A DNA stretch of 64,000 nucleotides from Planomicrobium sp. Y74 (GTDB taxonomy: Bacteria; Bacillota; Bacilli; Bacillales_A; Planococcaceae): assembly GCF_003668635.1 (NCBI RefSeq), contig NZ_RCWH01000002.1:310001-374000 (forward strand), given 5' to 3'. Below the pieces are notes generated by a model, which saw nothing but the letters and a program-made list of their open reading frames with translations, ran no database searches and was not told the origin of the DNA. The position numbers and the translations under genes are program-made. This document shows, piece by piece, positions 1-10,087 of this stretch (position 1 is the stretch's first letter; every line of letters starts with the position of its first letter).

Positions 1-871
<871 letters not shown>

Positions 872-877
872 GCACAG

Positions 878-920
878 CCGTTTCTCATGTTTATATGAGG
901 AACGGTTTTTTGTTTTTTTT
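878..920 (+). terminator. Terminator after sigA
   Basis: Inverted repeat CCGTTTCTCAT / ATGAGGAACGG with a short loop, followed by a long T-run. It ends the sigA transcript. Confidence 0.85.
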
Positions 921-974
921 ATTGAAGTTAAAGGAGACAAATCAATGGAACCTTTATCATTTTCACCTTATCTA

Positions 975-1004
975 TTGAGTTTGACGGAATTTTAGCTATA
1001 TAAT
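975..1004 (+). promoter_or_regulatory. Likely sigma-A promoter for the acyl-CoA dehydrogenase gene
   Basis: TTGAGT (975-980) and TATAAT (999-1004) are separated by 18 bases, about 40 bases upstream of the acyl-CoA dehydrogenase start. A second -35-like TTGACG at 981 would leave too short a spacer. Confidence 0.5.
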
Positions 1005-1044
1005 GAATATTGTAAGCGTATTCAGATTAAAGGGGATGTAAAAA

Positions 1045-2184
1045 ATGAATTTCGATTTGACGCAAGAACAACAGATGATTAAAAAGACGATGAAAGAATT
1101 TGCGGATAAGGTAGTGGCTCCAGGAGCTATTGACCGTGACCGCAGCAAAGAATTTCCAACTGAAATTTTCAAACAGCTTTCCGACATGGGGATGATGGGA
1201 TTGCCGTTTGATGAAAAATACGGCGGAGCAGGAGCCGATACGACCAGCTTTGCGATTGTAACTGAAGAGTTGAGCCGGGCATGTGCTTCTACGGGAATTA
1301 CGTATTCTGCCCATATTTCACTTGGCGGTGCGCCGTTGAACCTGTTTGGCACTGATGAGCAGAAAGAAAAATATTTGGCTCCGATCTGTTCAGGTGAATC
1401 ATTTGGTGCATTCGGTTTAACAGAACCAAACGCAGGATCTGATGCAGGCGGTACTGAAACGCGCGCAGTTGAAGATGGCGACGACTGGGTCATCAATGGC
1501 TCGAAAGTCTATATCACAAACGCCAGCCATGCAAAGCATTTGGCGATTACGGCAATTACAGGCATGGTTGACGGCAAGAAAGAAATCAGTGCGATCATTG
1601 TTCCGACGGATGCTGAAGGCTTCACAATCATCGACAATTACGAAAAAATGGGTCTTAACTCGTCCAATACGACCGAGTTGGTTCTTGAAAATGTCCGGGT
1701 GCCAAAAGAAAACCTTTTGGGTAAACGCGGGGATGGTTTCAAGCAATTCCTGGTTACGCTTGACGGCGGGCGCATCGGGATTGCAGCAATGGCTGTCGGT
1801 ATTGCCCAAGCTGCTTTCAATCGCGCATTGGCATATTCCAAAGAACGCAAACAGTTCGGCAAAACACTTTCAGAGTTCCAGATTACGCAATTCAAATTGG
1901 CTGATATGGCAATGAAAATTGAATTGGCACGGAACATGGTCTATAAAGCTGCATGGCTTAAAGACCAGGGACGTCCTTTTACTAAGGAAGCATCAATGGC
2001 TAAACTTTATGCATCTGAAATTTCGATGGAAGTTGCCAATGAAGCAATCCAGATCCACGGCGGTTATGGATATATGAAAGAGTACGAAGTGGAACGTTAT
2101 ATGCGTGATGCAAAACTTCTTGAAATAGGAGAAGGAACATCGGAAGTTCAGCGGATGGTAATTGCTCGTCAAATCGGCTGTTAA
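1045..2184 (+). CDS. Acyl-CoA dehydrogenase (short-chain type)
   Basis: FAD enzyme that introduces the 2,3-double bond into acyl-CoA in fatty-acid or branched-chain amino-acid breakdown. At 379 residues it has the family length. The order is helical N-domain, beta-domain with the FAD signature (FGLTEPNAGSDAGG), and C-terminal helical domain with QIHGGYGYMKEYEVERYMRD and GEGTSEVQRMVIARQ. The conserved Glu in the EIGEGTSE stretch is at the place of the catalytic base of short-chain and butyryl-CoA dehydrogenases. The start has an SD-like AAGGGG. It is a single-gene unit between sigA and cccA. Exact chain-length preference cannot be read from sequence (acdA, mmgC and bcd are all possible). Confidence 0.93.
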   Translation: MNFDLTQEQQMIKKTMKEFADKVVAPGAIDRDRSKEFPTEIFKQLSDMGMMGLPFDEKYGGAGADTTSFAIVTEELSRACASTGITYSAHISLGGAPLNLFGTDEQKEKYLAPICSGESFGAFGLTEPNAGSDAGGTETRAVEDGDDWVINGSKVYITNASHAKHLAITAITGMVDGKKEISAIIVPTDAEGFTIIDNYEKMGLNSSNTTELVLENVRVPKENLLGKRGDGFKQFLVTLDGGRIGIAAMAVGIAQAAFNRALAYSKERKQFGKTLSEFQITQFKLADMAMKIELARNMVYKAAWLKDQGRPFTKEASMAKLYASEISMEVANEAIQIHGGYGYMKEYEVERYMRDAKLLEIGEGTSEVQRMVIARQIGC

Positions 2185-2311
2185 GTTACTTAATTTGTCA
2201 CAAAGCGGTAAAACTTATCCGTTATGTCTTTCGGTTTCGAGCAGAATACAGTACAATAATGAATGATACGAATACTATCATTTGCAGAACTTGAAGAGGG
2301 AGGGGTAACGG

Positions 2312-2716
2312 ATGCAAAAAAATGCAATTGTACCTTATATCTTAATCATGGCTTTCGGTATCGGCTTAATTTTCTTCCTATCATTGGAAGGCGTCGGCAA
2401 CGAAGCTGAAATTGCTGAAGAACACGCAGCTGAAGAAGGCGGCGAAGGTATGGCTACTGGCGAAGGCACTGGTGAAGGCGAAGAAACTGCTAGCTCAGGA
2501 GAATTCGACCCGGAAGCCAAAGCACAGGAAAGCTGTATTTCATGCCACGGCTCAAGCTATGAAGGCGGAGTTGGACCATCTTTAATTGACACTGAATTGT
2601 CTCAAGAAGAAATTGAAGATGTCATTGCGAATGGTAAAGGCTCTATGCCACCAGGCTTAGTTGAAGCTGAAAACATTCCAGCAATGGCTGAGTGGGTACT
2701 GTCACTCGGAGAATAA
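2312..2716 (+). CDS. cccA: Membrane-anchored cytochrome c-550
   Basis: Small c-type cytochrome of the respiratory chain. It has one N-terminal membrane segment (about residues 5-26), an acidic, glycine-rich and probably flexible linker, and a C-terminal haem domain with the CISCHG haem-attachment motif and a later MPPG whose Met is the likely sixth iron ligand. The 134-residue length and position behind sigA match CccA of B. subtilis. A good SD (GAGGGAGGGG) precedes the ATG. The haem domain sits outside the membrane. Confidence 0.93.
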   Translation: MQKNAIVPYILIMAFGIGLIFFLSLEGVGNEAEIAEEHAAEEGGEGMATGEGTGEGEETASSGEFDPEAKAQESCISCHGSSYEGGVGPSLIDTELSQEEIEDVIANGKGSMPPGLVEAENIPAMAEWVLSLGE

Positions 2717-2720
2717 TAGC

Positions 2721-2758
2721 AAAAAAACCCTTAGTTCTTCTGGAGCTAAGGGTTTTTC
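2721..2758 (+). terminator. Terminator after cccA
   Basis: Stem ACCCTTAG / CTAAGGGT followed by TTTTT, between cccA and trmK. Confidence 0.85.
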
Positions 2759-2779
2759 TGTCAATTGGAGGATTTTTAG

Positions 2780-3493
2780 ATGAATGCGCAACAATTATCG
2801 GAAAGACTGAAAAGAGTAGCGGCCTATGTTCCCCCCGACGCAATTTTGGCGGACATCGGCAGCGATCATGCTTACCTTCCATGTTACCTGGCTTTAAAAG
2901 GTAATATTCAAAAAGGTATTGCAGGTGAAGTTGTAAAAGGACCTTATGAATCTGCAAGGAAACAGGTTCAGCAGGAAGGGCTGGGTAAAATAATCGAAGT
3001 CAGGCTGGCAAATGGGCTGGCGGCCGTCGACTTAACAGATAACGTTACTGCCGTCACCATTGCAGGAATGGGTGGGCCATTGATCGCATCGATTTTAGAT
3101 GAAGGAAAAGAGAAACTGGCAGGCGTGGATCGTCTGATTCTGCAGCCGAACGTCCATGCAAAAGCGATTCGTGAATGGGGCGCAGCAAATGGCTGGAAGA
3201 TAACTGAAGAGGAAATTTTAAAGGAAAACGATAAAATTTACGAAATTCTTGTTCTTGAACCATCCTCGACTCCAGTTTCTTACACAGAAAAGGATCTTTT
3301 GATGGGGCCATACCTTATAAAAGAAAAGTCGCCGGTGTTTATCGAGAAGTGGGACAGGGAAACTTCACAATGGAAACGGATTCTCCTGTCTATGGAATCG
3401 ACTGAACAAACAGTAGATATTCTTGCTAAAAAACAGGAGCTTATCAACAAAATCCAGTTAACGGAAGAGGTGCTGCATGGTGAAAATACCTAA
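2780..3493 (+). CDS. trmK: tRNA (adenine-22-N1)-methyltransferase TrmK
   Basis: SAM-dependent enzyme that makes m1A at position 22 of the tRNA D-arm. It is the YqfN family (TrmK). The N-terminal Rossmann-like domain carries the SAM site DIGSDHAYLP (about residues 25-34) and TIAGMGG, followed by LQPNVHAKAIREW. A C-terminal coiled-coil-like helix ends the protein. At 237 residues it has family length. The SD is GGAGG. The gene overlaps the yqfO homologue by 17 bases, so the two are probably translationally coupled, as in B. subtilis. Confidence 0.93.
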   Translation: MNAQQLSERLKRVAAYVPPDAILADIGSDHAYLPCYLALKGNIQKGIAGEVVKGPYESARKQVQQEGLGKIIEVRLANGLAAVDLTDNVTAVTIAGMGGPLIASILDEGKEKLAGVDRLILQPNVHAKAIREWGAANGWKITEEEILKENDKIYEILVLEPSSTPVSYTEKDLLMGPYLIKEKSPVFIEKWDRETSQWKRILLSMESTEQTVDILAKKQELINKIQLTEEVLHGENT

Positions 3494-4589
3494 TGGCCAG
3501 CAAATCATCGAAGAGTTCGAAAAATGGTCTCCCAAGTACCTGGCAATGGAAGGAGATCCAATCGGCCTTCACGTCGGGACATTAAATAAGAAAGTCGAGC
3601 GTGTCCTGGTGACTCTCGATGTGAATGATGCAGTGGTCGATGAAGCGATTGCCAAAGGAGCTGAATTGATCATCGCGCATCATCCTCCAATTTTCCGTCC
3701 CTTAAAAAATCTTCAGACCGATTTCCCCCAGGGCCGGTTAATGGAAAAGCTGATCAAGCACGATATTGCCGTTTATGCTGCTCATACCAATCTCGATGTA
3801 GCTGAAGGCGGTGTCAATGATCTTCTGGCTCAGGCACTGGGCCTTCAAAATACCGATATACTTATTCAGACTTACGAAGCAGAACTTGTAAAAATAGCTG
3901 TTTTTGTTCCGGAAAGCCATGAAGACCAATTGCGCGATGCACTAGGCAAAGCAGGAGCCGGAGCCATCGGTGACTACGAACACTGCAGTTATACGCTTTC
4001 CGGCACCGGACGCTTCCGGCCGACAGCAGACGCTGATCCGTATATCGGAGAATCAGGCAAAATGGAAGTGACAGAGGAATCGAAAATTGAAGTTGTGGTC
4101 CGTAAATCGGATAAAGACCGCGTTATTCGTGCTATGATCTCTGCCCATCCGTATGAAGAAGTCGCATACGATGTATTTACTCTGGAAAACAAGGAGTTAC
4201 CGATGGGCCTTGGAAGAGTAGGGGCATTGCCGGAAGAAATGACGCTTCGGAGCTTCGCCGAATTGGTGAAAGAAAAGCTCCATGTACCATTTACAAGAGT
4301 AGTGGGCAATTGGGATGACAAGGTGAAAAAAGTGGCTGTTCTCGGTGGGGATGGCAATAAGTACATTTCTCAAGTCAAACGTTCCGGTGCGGACGTCTAT
4401 GTTACCGGAGATATGTATTTCCATACAGCACAGGATGCCCAGGCGATTGGATTGAACATCGTCGATCCGGGCCATCATGTCGAAAAAGTCATGATCCGTG
4501 GTGTAGCCGAATATATGGCTGAAAATACGAATTGGCAATGTGAATTCATTCCTTCTGAAGTGGATACGGAACCGTTTAAATTGATATGA
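3477..4589 (+). CDS. yqfO: Nif3-like dinuclear metal centre protein (YqfO family)
   Basis: A 370-residue Nif3/DUF34 family protein. The N-terminal half has the metal-binding AHHPP motif and AAHTNLDVAEGGVNDLL. The middle insert (about residues 130-230) resembles the PII/CutA-like domain seen in Bacillus YqfO. The C-terminal half has GGDGNKY, YVTGDMYFHTAQDA and DPGHHVEK, which complete the di-metal site. Older annotations call it GTP cyclohydrolase I type 2, but the true substrate is not settled. It follows trmK with overlap and is ended by a strong hairpin. Confidence 0.92.
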   Translation: MVKIPNGQQIIEEFEKWSPKYLAMEGDPIGLHVGTLNKKVERVLVTLDVNDAVVDEAIAKGAELIIAHHPPIFRPLKNLQTDFPQGRLMEKLIKHDIAVYAAHTNLDVAEGGVNDLLAQALGLQNTDILIQTYEAELVKIAVFVPESHEDQLRDALGKAGAGAIGDYEHCSYTLSGTGRFRPTADADPYIGESGKMEVTEESKIEVVVRKSDKDRVIRAMISAHPYEEVAYDVFTLENKELPMGLGRVGALPEEMTLRSFAELVKEKLHVPFTRVVGNWDDKVKKVAVLGGDGNKYISQVKRSGADVYVTGDMYFHTAQDAQAIGLNIVDPGHHVEKVMIRGVAEYMAENTNWQCEFIPSEVDTEPFKLI

Positions 4590-4590
4590 C

Positions 4591-4633
4591 AAAAAGCGCC
4601 ATTTCTGCAAATTGCAGAAATGGCGCTTTTTTT
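4591..4633 (+). terminator. Terminator after yqfO
   Basis: Very strong stem AAAGCGCCATTTCTGC / GCAGAAATGGCGCTTT with a tiny loop and a T-run. Confidence 0.92.
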
Positions 4634-4920
4634 GTGTCGCTTTTCTATTGTCCAGACTCCAACGGCCAACTCTTCGAGTCGTAAGCCCCACTGTGTCTGG
4701 CCTCCAGTGCCTAGCTCTTCGGGATATAAGTCAACCCAGCTACATGGCAGAGGTCGCCATTTCGCTGGGTTGACTTATACCTGTCAGAGCTGAACAGGCA
4801 CTTCCGCTTTTCGAGACTAGGCGGCTGAAAACATGCCGCTGCGCCAGCGTGTAAAAAACTTTACTGCTCCTGCATCTCTTGCTTGTCGGAGCTGAGCGGC
4901 CGTTTCCGCTTTTCTTTATT
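4634..4920. repeat. Composite interspersed repeat: one 123-bp-type unit nested in another
   Basis: Reading the minus strand from the ispH stop codon, an outer unit starts with TAAAGAAAAGCGG and continues to about 4817. A complete second unit follows (about 4693-4816, starting TCGAAAAGCGG and ending in CAGACAC). The outer unit then resumes (GGGGCTTACGACTCGAAGAG to GTCTGGACAATAG). The nested unit contains a perfect 16-bp inverted repeat TATAAGTCAACCCAGC. The same arrangement occurs downstream of efp (54502-54870), with related pairs at 14955-15198. No coding content is supported here. Confidence 0.8.
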
Positions 4921-5896
4921 CCCCAACCGGATAAGGCTCAATGCGATCCGATGGTTTCGGGTGCTTGATCTTCGGCAGGATTTTGTTCAATGGAACGGAA
5001 CGAGTAAGGTGATGCGTCTCCGGATCAGCCGGGTCGTATTTATCAAGATAGTTCATAACTTCTTTGACGATTGGAGTAGGAGTGGAAGCACCGGCAGTTA
5101 CACCAACTGTTTTGACTCCTTCTAACCACTCAAGTTTCAATTCGGACAAATCTGAGATACGGTAAGCCGGTGTGCCGGCGATGTCCTGTGACACTTGTGC
5201 CAGGCGATTCGAGTTATTGCTCATCGGGTCGCCGATTACAATCAGCAGGTCAGCTTCACCGGCCTGTTCGGCAACGGCTTCCTGGCGAACTTGTGTGGCA
5301 AGGCAGATTTCCTTATGGACTTCCGAATGAGGGTATTTTTCTTTCAGCCTTTCCATCATCGCTACAACATCCCATTGGCTCATGGTTGTCTGGTTGGTGA
5401 TGATGATTTTATCAGCTGTCAATTCCAGTTTGTTGACGTCTTCAACATTTTCGACCAGGTGGACAAGGTCAGGAGCCACGCCTATTGCGCCTTCCGGTTC
5501 TGGATGCCCACTTTTTCCAATATAGACGATGTGATAGCCGTCAGCCGTTTTTTCACGGATCAGGTCGTGCGTAACGGTAACATCCGGGCAGGTTGCGTCA
5601 ATCGACACAAGCCCTTTGCGCCGAGCCAGTTCCCGAACTTGCGGAGAAACACCGTGCGCTGTAAAAATGACGGTACCCGATTCCACTTTTTCAAGAATCT
5701 CCAGCCGGTTAGGGCCATCAAGCGTGATGATACCATCCTGTTCGAATGCATCGGTTACGTGCTTATTATGGACAATCATTCCTAATATATAGATGGGACG
5801 GGGTAAAGTCTCGTCCATTGCGGCATTCTTTGCAATGACCATGGCATCCACCACTCCATAGCAGTATCCTCTAGGCGATATTTTCATTACTTTCAT
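4916..5896 (-). CDS. ispH: 4-hydroxy-3-methylbut-2-enyl diphosphate reductase IspH
   Basis: Last step of the MEP isoprenoid pathway: a [4Fe-4S] enzyme converting HMBPP to IPP and DMAPP. Iron-binding cysteines are visible in GYCYGV, in DATCPDV and in [10 protein letters not shown]. Signature stretches [17 protein letters not shown] and [13 protein letters not shown] are present. I start at [10 protein letters not shown], because an SD (AAAGGAG) lies 8 bases upstream; an in-frame upstream extension lacks support. The length is 326 residues. The stop codon TAA is part of the repeat sequence AATAAAGAAAAGCG. Confidence 0.96.
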   Translation of the reverse strand: MKVMKISPRGYCYGVVDAMVIAKNAAMDETLPRPIYILGMIVHNKHVTDAFEQDGIITLDGPNRLEILEKVESGTVIFTAHGVSPQVRELARRKGLVSIDATCPDVTVTHDLIREKTADGYHIVYIGKSGHPEPEGAIGVAPDLVHLVENVEDVNKLELTADKIIITNQTTMSQWDVVAMMERLKEKYPHSEVHKEICLATQVRQEAVAEQAGEADLLIVIGDPMSNNSNRLAQVSQDIAGTPAYRISDLSELKLEWLEGVKTVGVTAGASTPTPIVKEVMNYLDKYDPADPETHHLTRSVPLNKILPKIKHPKPSDRIEPYPVGE

Positions 5897-6027
5897 ACTG
5901 GTACCGCTCCTTTCAACAATCAATACTTTCATTATAACGGAGACGGCACAGCTTTACAAAAGTTGCATCGCGTAAAATTGCCGTTTTATGCTATAATATA
6001 CGAAGCGTAAGGAGGGAATTATATCCC

Positions 6028-7323
6028 ATGACAAAATTCAATGAATACTCATTAAAACCATTCCTATTAGAGGCAGTGGAAAAACTCGGTTTTACGGAAC
6101 CGACACCAATTCAGAAACAGATTATGCCGCATATATTGAAAGGCAATAGTGCAATCGGCCAATCCCATACAGGGACAGGCAAGACGCATAGTTTCATCAT
6201 TCCGATCGTCGAACGCATTGACGTGAGCCGCCAGGAAGTGCAAGCGGTCATTGCGGCACCAACGCGTGAACTCGGCACTCAGATCTACAATGAAATCCAG
6301 AAACTTACTGAAGGCTCCGGCATTGAAGTCAAATCATTTATCGGTGGAACAGACAAGCAGCGTTCCATCAATAAACTGAAAACACAGCCGCATATCGTCA
6401 TCGGTACACCGGGAAGATTGAAAGATATGGTCAACGAACGTGCATTATTCGTCCATACCGCAAAAATTCTTGTAGTGGATGAAGCGGATTTGGCGTTTGA
6501 TATGGGCTTTATCGAAGAAATTGACCAAGTGGCAGGAAAAATGCAGGAAGACCTGGAGATGTATGTCTTTTCCGCCACAATTCCGGAGAAACTGAAACCG
6601 TTCCTCAAAAAATACATGGAATCACCAATCCATGTGAATCTTGGCGACAAACGGCCGACAGCGGAAGGCCTTGATTTTTATCTTGTTCCTGTCCGCAGCA
6701 AAAAGAAAATGGAGCGTCTCAAAGAAGTGATGGAAGTCATCAATCCATACTTGGCGATCATTTTTGTAAACACCCGTACCAATGCGGATTATGTAGCAGA
6801 CCAATTAGCCAAAGACGGCATCAAAGTTGGCCGTGTCCACGGCGACCTTGCTCCCCGTGAGCGTGTCAAAATGATGAGACAGATCCGCGATCTTGAGTAT
6901 CAATATATCGTAGCCACTGATTTAGCAGCACGGGGCATTGATATCCAAGGGGTCAGCCATGTTATCAACTATGAATTGCCGGAAGACCTTGAATTCTTTA
7001 TTCACCGTGTCGGACGTACTGCACGCGCTGGGATGAAAGGCTTAGCCATCACATTGTTCAAGCCTGAAGAGGACGATGCAATTGTACGGGTTGAGAAAAT
7101 GGGCATTCCTTTCCAACAGAAAGACATCGTAAAAGGCGAGTTTGTGGATCTTAAAGAGCGCCACAGCAGAAAAACGCGTGTCCGCACAACTAACGAAGCG
7201 GATGCAAAAGCCAAAACGATGGTCCATAAACCAAAATCGGTAAAACCGATGTACAAGAAAAAGATGAAGTGGAAAATGGACGAAATCAAAAAAGCGGAAC
7301 GCAGAAAAAACCGCAAGAAGTAA
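6028..7323 (+). CDS. cshB: DEAD-box RNA helicase CshB
   Basis: ATP-dependent RNA helicase linked to cold growth, RNA turnover and ribosome assembly in Bacillus. All core motifs are present in order: Q motif (FTEPTPIQKQI), Walker A (SHTGTGKT), PTRELGTQ, TPGRL, DEAD (VVDEADLAF), SAT, the FVNTRTNADYVADQL region, ATDLAARGIDIQGV and HRVGRTARAG. The C-terminal tail (about residues 370-431) is very lysine- and arginine-rich and probably binds RNA. At 431 residues, placed between ispH and nfo, it matches B. subtilis CshB (YqfR). nfo follows after 12 bases. Confidence 0.95.
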   Translation: MTKFNEYSLKPFLLEAVEKLGFTEPTPIQKQIMPHILKGNSAIGQSHTGTGKTHSFIIPIVERIDVSRQEVQAVIAAPTRELGTQIYNEIQKLTEGSGIEVKSFIGGTDKQRSINKLKTQPHIVIGTPGRLKDMVNERALFVHTAKILVVDEADLAFDMGFIEEIDQVAGKMQEDLEMYVFSATIPEKLKPFLKKYMESPIHVNLGDKRPTAEGLDFYLVPVRSKKKMERLKEVMEVINPYLAIIFVNTRTNADYVADQLAKDGIKVGRVHGDLAPRERVKMMRQIRDLEYQYIVATDLAARGIDIQGVSHVINYELPEDLEFFIHRVGRTARAGMKGLAITLFKPEEDDAIVRVEKMGIPFQQKDIVKGEFVDLKERHSRKTRVRTTNEADAKAKTMVHKPKSVKPMYKKKMKWKMDEIKKAERRKNRKK

Positions 7324-7335
7324 GGAGTCGAATTT

Positions 7336-8229
7336 ATGTTACTTGGATCTCACGTATCGATGAGCGGCAAGAAAATGCTGCTAGCAGCCAGCGAAGAAGC
7401 AGCTACCTACGGAGCGTCAACTTTCATGATCTATACCGGAGCACCGCAGAATTCGCGGCGCAAACCGATTGAAGAGCTTAATATAGAAGCAGGCATGGCC
7501 CATATGGCCGCTAACGGCTTATCGAATATTGTCGTGCATGCTCCATATATCATCAATATTGCGAACACCCAAAAGCCTGAAACTTTCGCACATGGCGTTG
7601 AATTCCTGCAAAAGGAAATTGAACGGACTGCTGCACTTGGAGCCAGACAAATTGTTCTCCACCCGGGGGCCCATGTCGGGGCAGGAGCGGAAGCAGGCAT
7701 TGCGAAGATCATTGAAGGTTTGAATGAAGTGCTGAGCCAGGATTACCCAGTGAATATTGCACTGGAAACGATGGCGGGCAAAGGCACAGAATGCGGACGT
7801 AATTTTGAAGAAATCGCTGCCATCATCAATGGCGTCACAAACAATGAGCGTTTATCAGTTTGCTTTGACACTTGCCACACGCATGATGCCGGCTATAACA
7901 TCAAAGAAGACTTCAACGGAGTCCTTGAACAGTTTGACCGTATTGTTGGCCTTAACCGCCTCCAGGTTCTTCACATCAATGACAGTAAAAATGTCCGCGG
8001 GGCAGCCAAAGACCGTCATGAAAACATCGGCTTTGGCGAAATCGGTTTTGAAGCCTTGAACGGCATAGTTCATCACCGTGATTTGAAGGATATTCCTAAA
8101 ATCCTTGAAACTCCGTATGTCGGTGCTGATGCCAAAAATAAAAAAGCTCCATATGCATTTGAAATTGAAATGTTTAAAGCCGGCGTGTTCACGCCTGGTG
8201 TAATAGAAGAAATGAAAGCTCCTCTTTAA
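7336..8229 (+). CDS. nfo: Endonuclease IV (AP endonuclease)
   Basis: Zinc-dependent AP endonuclease that cuts at abasic sites in base excision repair. AP2Ec-type TIM barrel with zinc-ligand motifs: [43 protein letters not shown] and [12 protein letters not shown]. The 297-residue length is normal and the order behind cshB is that of B. subtilis (yqfS). The gene's own stop lies in the terminator stem, and the pair cshB-nfo is probably one operon. Confidence 0.95.
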   Translation: MLLGSHVSMSGKKMLLAASEEAATYGASTFMIYTGAPQNSRRKPIEELNIEAGMAHMAANGLSNIVVHAPYIINIANTQKPETFAHGVEFLQKEIERTAALGARQIVLHPGAHVGAGAEAGIAKIIEGLNEVLSQDYPVNIALETMAGKGTECGRNFEEIAAIINGVTNNERLSVCFDTCHTHDAGYNIKEDFNGVLEQFDRIVGLNRLQVLHINDSKNVRGAAKDRHENIGFGEIGFEALNGIVHHRDLKDIPKILETPYVGADAKNKKAPYAFEIEMFKAGVFTPGVIEEMKAPL

Positions 8230-8250
8230 TAGAGGAGTTTTTTGATTTTT
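8219..8250 (+). terminator. Terminator overlapping the nfo stop
   Basis: CTCCTCT / AGAGGAG stem with loop TTAAT, then TTTTTT. The nfo stop codon is in the hairpin. Confidence 0.8.
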
Positions 8251-8430
8251 CAAGAAGATATTATTCGTTTCAATCATTACGCTGCTTATCTTTTAATGTC
8301 TCGAATTTAGCTCAGCGCGAGTCCCCAGGAAAGCGGAGCTGTATTGCGTAATATCGATTTCCATAAATTTTCTTTTAAGTTTAATAGGTTTACATTGGTC
8401 TGATTCTGACTTATACTTTTTAAATGTAAA

Positions 8431-8445
8431 TCGTAATCATTATTA
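8431..8445 (+). promoter_or_regulatory. Zur operator upstream of the zinc transporter operon
   Basis: TCGTAATCATTATTA matches the B. subtilis Zur consensus TCGTAATnATTACGA at 12 of 14 fixed positions. It lies about 20 bases before the ABC ATPase start and downstream of a possible promoter (TTACAT at 8390, TATACT at 8412). The zur gene is the third gene of the operon, so autoregulation is likely. Confidence 0.72.
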
Positions 8446-8465
8446 ATTAGAAAAGAGGCGGCAAT

Positions 8466-9230
8466 ATGGATGCGCCATTGATTGAAATTAAAGACATTAG
8501 CTTTGAATATGAAGAGACGAAAGCACTCGACAATATTTCAATGAAGGTGGAAAAGGGCGATTTTCTAGCGATTCTAGGACCAAATGGTTCCGGGAAGTCG
8601 ACTTTGCTGAAAATTATGCTGGGCTTGATTAAACCATCAAAAGGGTCCATCAAATTATTCGGAGTGGACTCTAAAAACTTTAAAAATCGCGAATGGATCG
8701 GTTATGTTTCACAGAAATCGAATTCATTCAATTCAGGGTTCCCGGCTACTGTGAAAGAAGTGGTGGCAGGAGGGCTTGCAAAAAAAGCGGGGCTTTTCCG
8801 GCGTCTGCCGAAAACGGTTGATGAAGATGTCCTTGATGCATTGATGTCAGTAGGGATGGAAGGTTTTCTCGAACGCAGCATCAGCGAATTATCAGGAGGA
8901 CAGCAGCAACGGGTATTTATCGCCCGCGCTTTGGTGGCGAAACCGAAAATGCTGATACTGGATGAGCCGACTGTCGGCATCGATCACCAGAATGTACAGG
9001 CATTCTACGATATGCTGGCCGCTCTTAACCGGGAGAAGAATATTACCCTGGTTATGGTGACACACGATGTGGATACGGTAACTGACCGTATTTCCCATGT
9101 TGCCTGTTTGAACCAGACTATCCATTTCCACGGCTTCAAAGAGCAATTCCAAACCTTAAGTGATGAGGAACGCGCTTCCTGGTACGGGCATTCCGTCCGC
9201 AAGATTCATCACGTGGGAGGCGGACATTGA
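8466..9230 (+). CDS. znuC: Zinc ABC transporter ATP-binding protein
   Basis: ATPase of a high-affinity zinc importer. Walker A GPNGSGKST (about residues 38-46), Q-loop, signature LSGGQQQRV, Walker B MLILDEPTVGID and switch His (VTHDVD) are all present. The 254-residue length is usual for ZnuC/AdcC. The stop overlaps the TTG start of the permease. Zinc specificity rests on the Zur box and the co-operonic zur. The zinc-binding lipoprotein (ZnuA/AdcA) is not in the operon and must be encoded elsewhere. B. subtilis calls this gene znuC/adcC. Confidence 0.9.
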   Translation: MDAPLIEIKDISFEYEETKALDNISMKVEKGDFLAILGPNGSGKSTLLKIMLGLIKPSKGSIKLFGVDSKNFKNREWIGYVSQKSNSFNSGFPATVKEVVAGGLAKKAGLFRRLPKTVDEDVLDALMSVGMEGFLERSISELSGGQQQRVFIARALVAKPKMLILDEPTVGIDHQNVQAFYDMLAALNREKNITLVMVTHDVDTVTDRISHVACLNQTIHFHGFKEQFQTLSDEERASWYGHSVRKIHHVGGGH

Positions 9231-10087
9231 CGATGATTGATGCTATTTTTACTTATGAGTTTTTACAGAACGCATTTGCCGCCGGTTTGATCATCGGGGT
9301 CATAGCACCGCTGCTCGGTGTGTTCATCGTCGTGCGCAGGCTTTCGCTTATTGCGGATGCATTAAGCCATGTGACGCTTGCCGGAATTGCCGGCAGCCTC
9401 TATCTAAGCCAAAGTGTCGCTGTTTTCTCGGCATTGAATCCGCTGTTCCTCGGAATCGCCGCTTCTGTCGGCGGTTCGGTCTTGATAGAACGTCTGCGGA
9501 CTCTTTACAAGCATTACGAGGAATTGGCGATACCAATCATTCTCTCCGCGGGAATCGGTTTTGGTGCCATTTTCATCTCTCTGGCCCAAGGATTTTCAAA
9601 TGACCTTTTCGGGTATCTATTCGGATCGGTTTCGGCTGTCAGCAGGGAGGACCTGTTGATTGTCGTCGCCATCGCAATAGTGGTTCTTGCATTTATCGTG
9701 ATATTCTTCAAAGAATTATTCGTTTTGTCTTTTGATGATGAATACGCGAAAGCTTCTGGATTACCTGCGAAATGGATTCATTTCATGTTCATGATCGTAA
9801 CGGCACTTGTCATTGCGGGTTCAATGCGCATCGTTGGGATCCTATTGGTGTCATCGCTCATGACGATACCAGTGGCTGCGGCTATGCGGGTATCGAAGAG
9901 CTTTAAACAAACAATCACACTGTCCATCATCTTTGGTGAAGCATCCGTTATAGCAGGCCTTATATCGGCGTTCTATTTTGATCTGGCGCCAGGCGGCACA
10001 ATTGTCGTTACATCGATTTTATTATTATTGCTTGTTTTGATCTATAAAAAAATTGTTGTAAGCGTAAAGAGAGGGGTGATCGCATGA
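9227..10087 (+). CDS. znuB: Zinc ABC transporter permease
   Basis: ABC-3 family permease with about 8 hydrophobic segments, 286 residues. I take the TTG start because GGGAGG lies 6 bases upstream; ATG at 9233 is possible but more distant from the SD. Typical features are VVRRLSLIADALSHVTLAGIAGSL near the N-terminus and IVGILLVSSLMTIPVAAAM in the second half. It overlaps both znuC (TTGA) and zur (ATGA), so the three are translationally coupled. Confidence 0.9.
   Translation: MTMIDAIFTYEFLQNAFAAGLIIGVIAPLLGVFIVVRRLSLIADALSHVTLAGIAGSLYLSQSVAVFSALNPLFLGIAASVGGSVLIERLRTLYKHYEELAIPIILSAGIGFGAIFISLAQGFSNDLFGYLFGSVSAVSREDLLIVVAIAIVVLAFIVIFFKELFVLSFDDEYAKASGLPAKWIHFMFMIVTALVIAGSMRIVGILLVSSLMTIPVAAAMRVSKSFKQTITLSIIFGEASVIAGLISAFYFDLAPGGTIVVTSILLLLLVLIYKKIVVSVKRGVIA

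Noticed and set aside
945-995. 16-codon ORF (MEPLSFSPYLLSLTEF) with an AAAGGAGA Shine-Dalgarno downstream of sigA
   Set aside because: It is very short, lies beyond the sigA terminator, and contains the likely -35 element of the next promoter. Only the SD argues for it.
4883-5125. Plus-strand ORF opposite the end of ispH
   Set aside because: It is antisense to ispH and partly within the repeat, so a shadow of a well supported gene.
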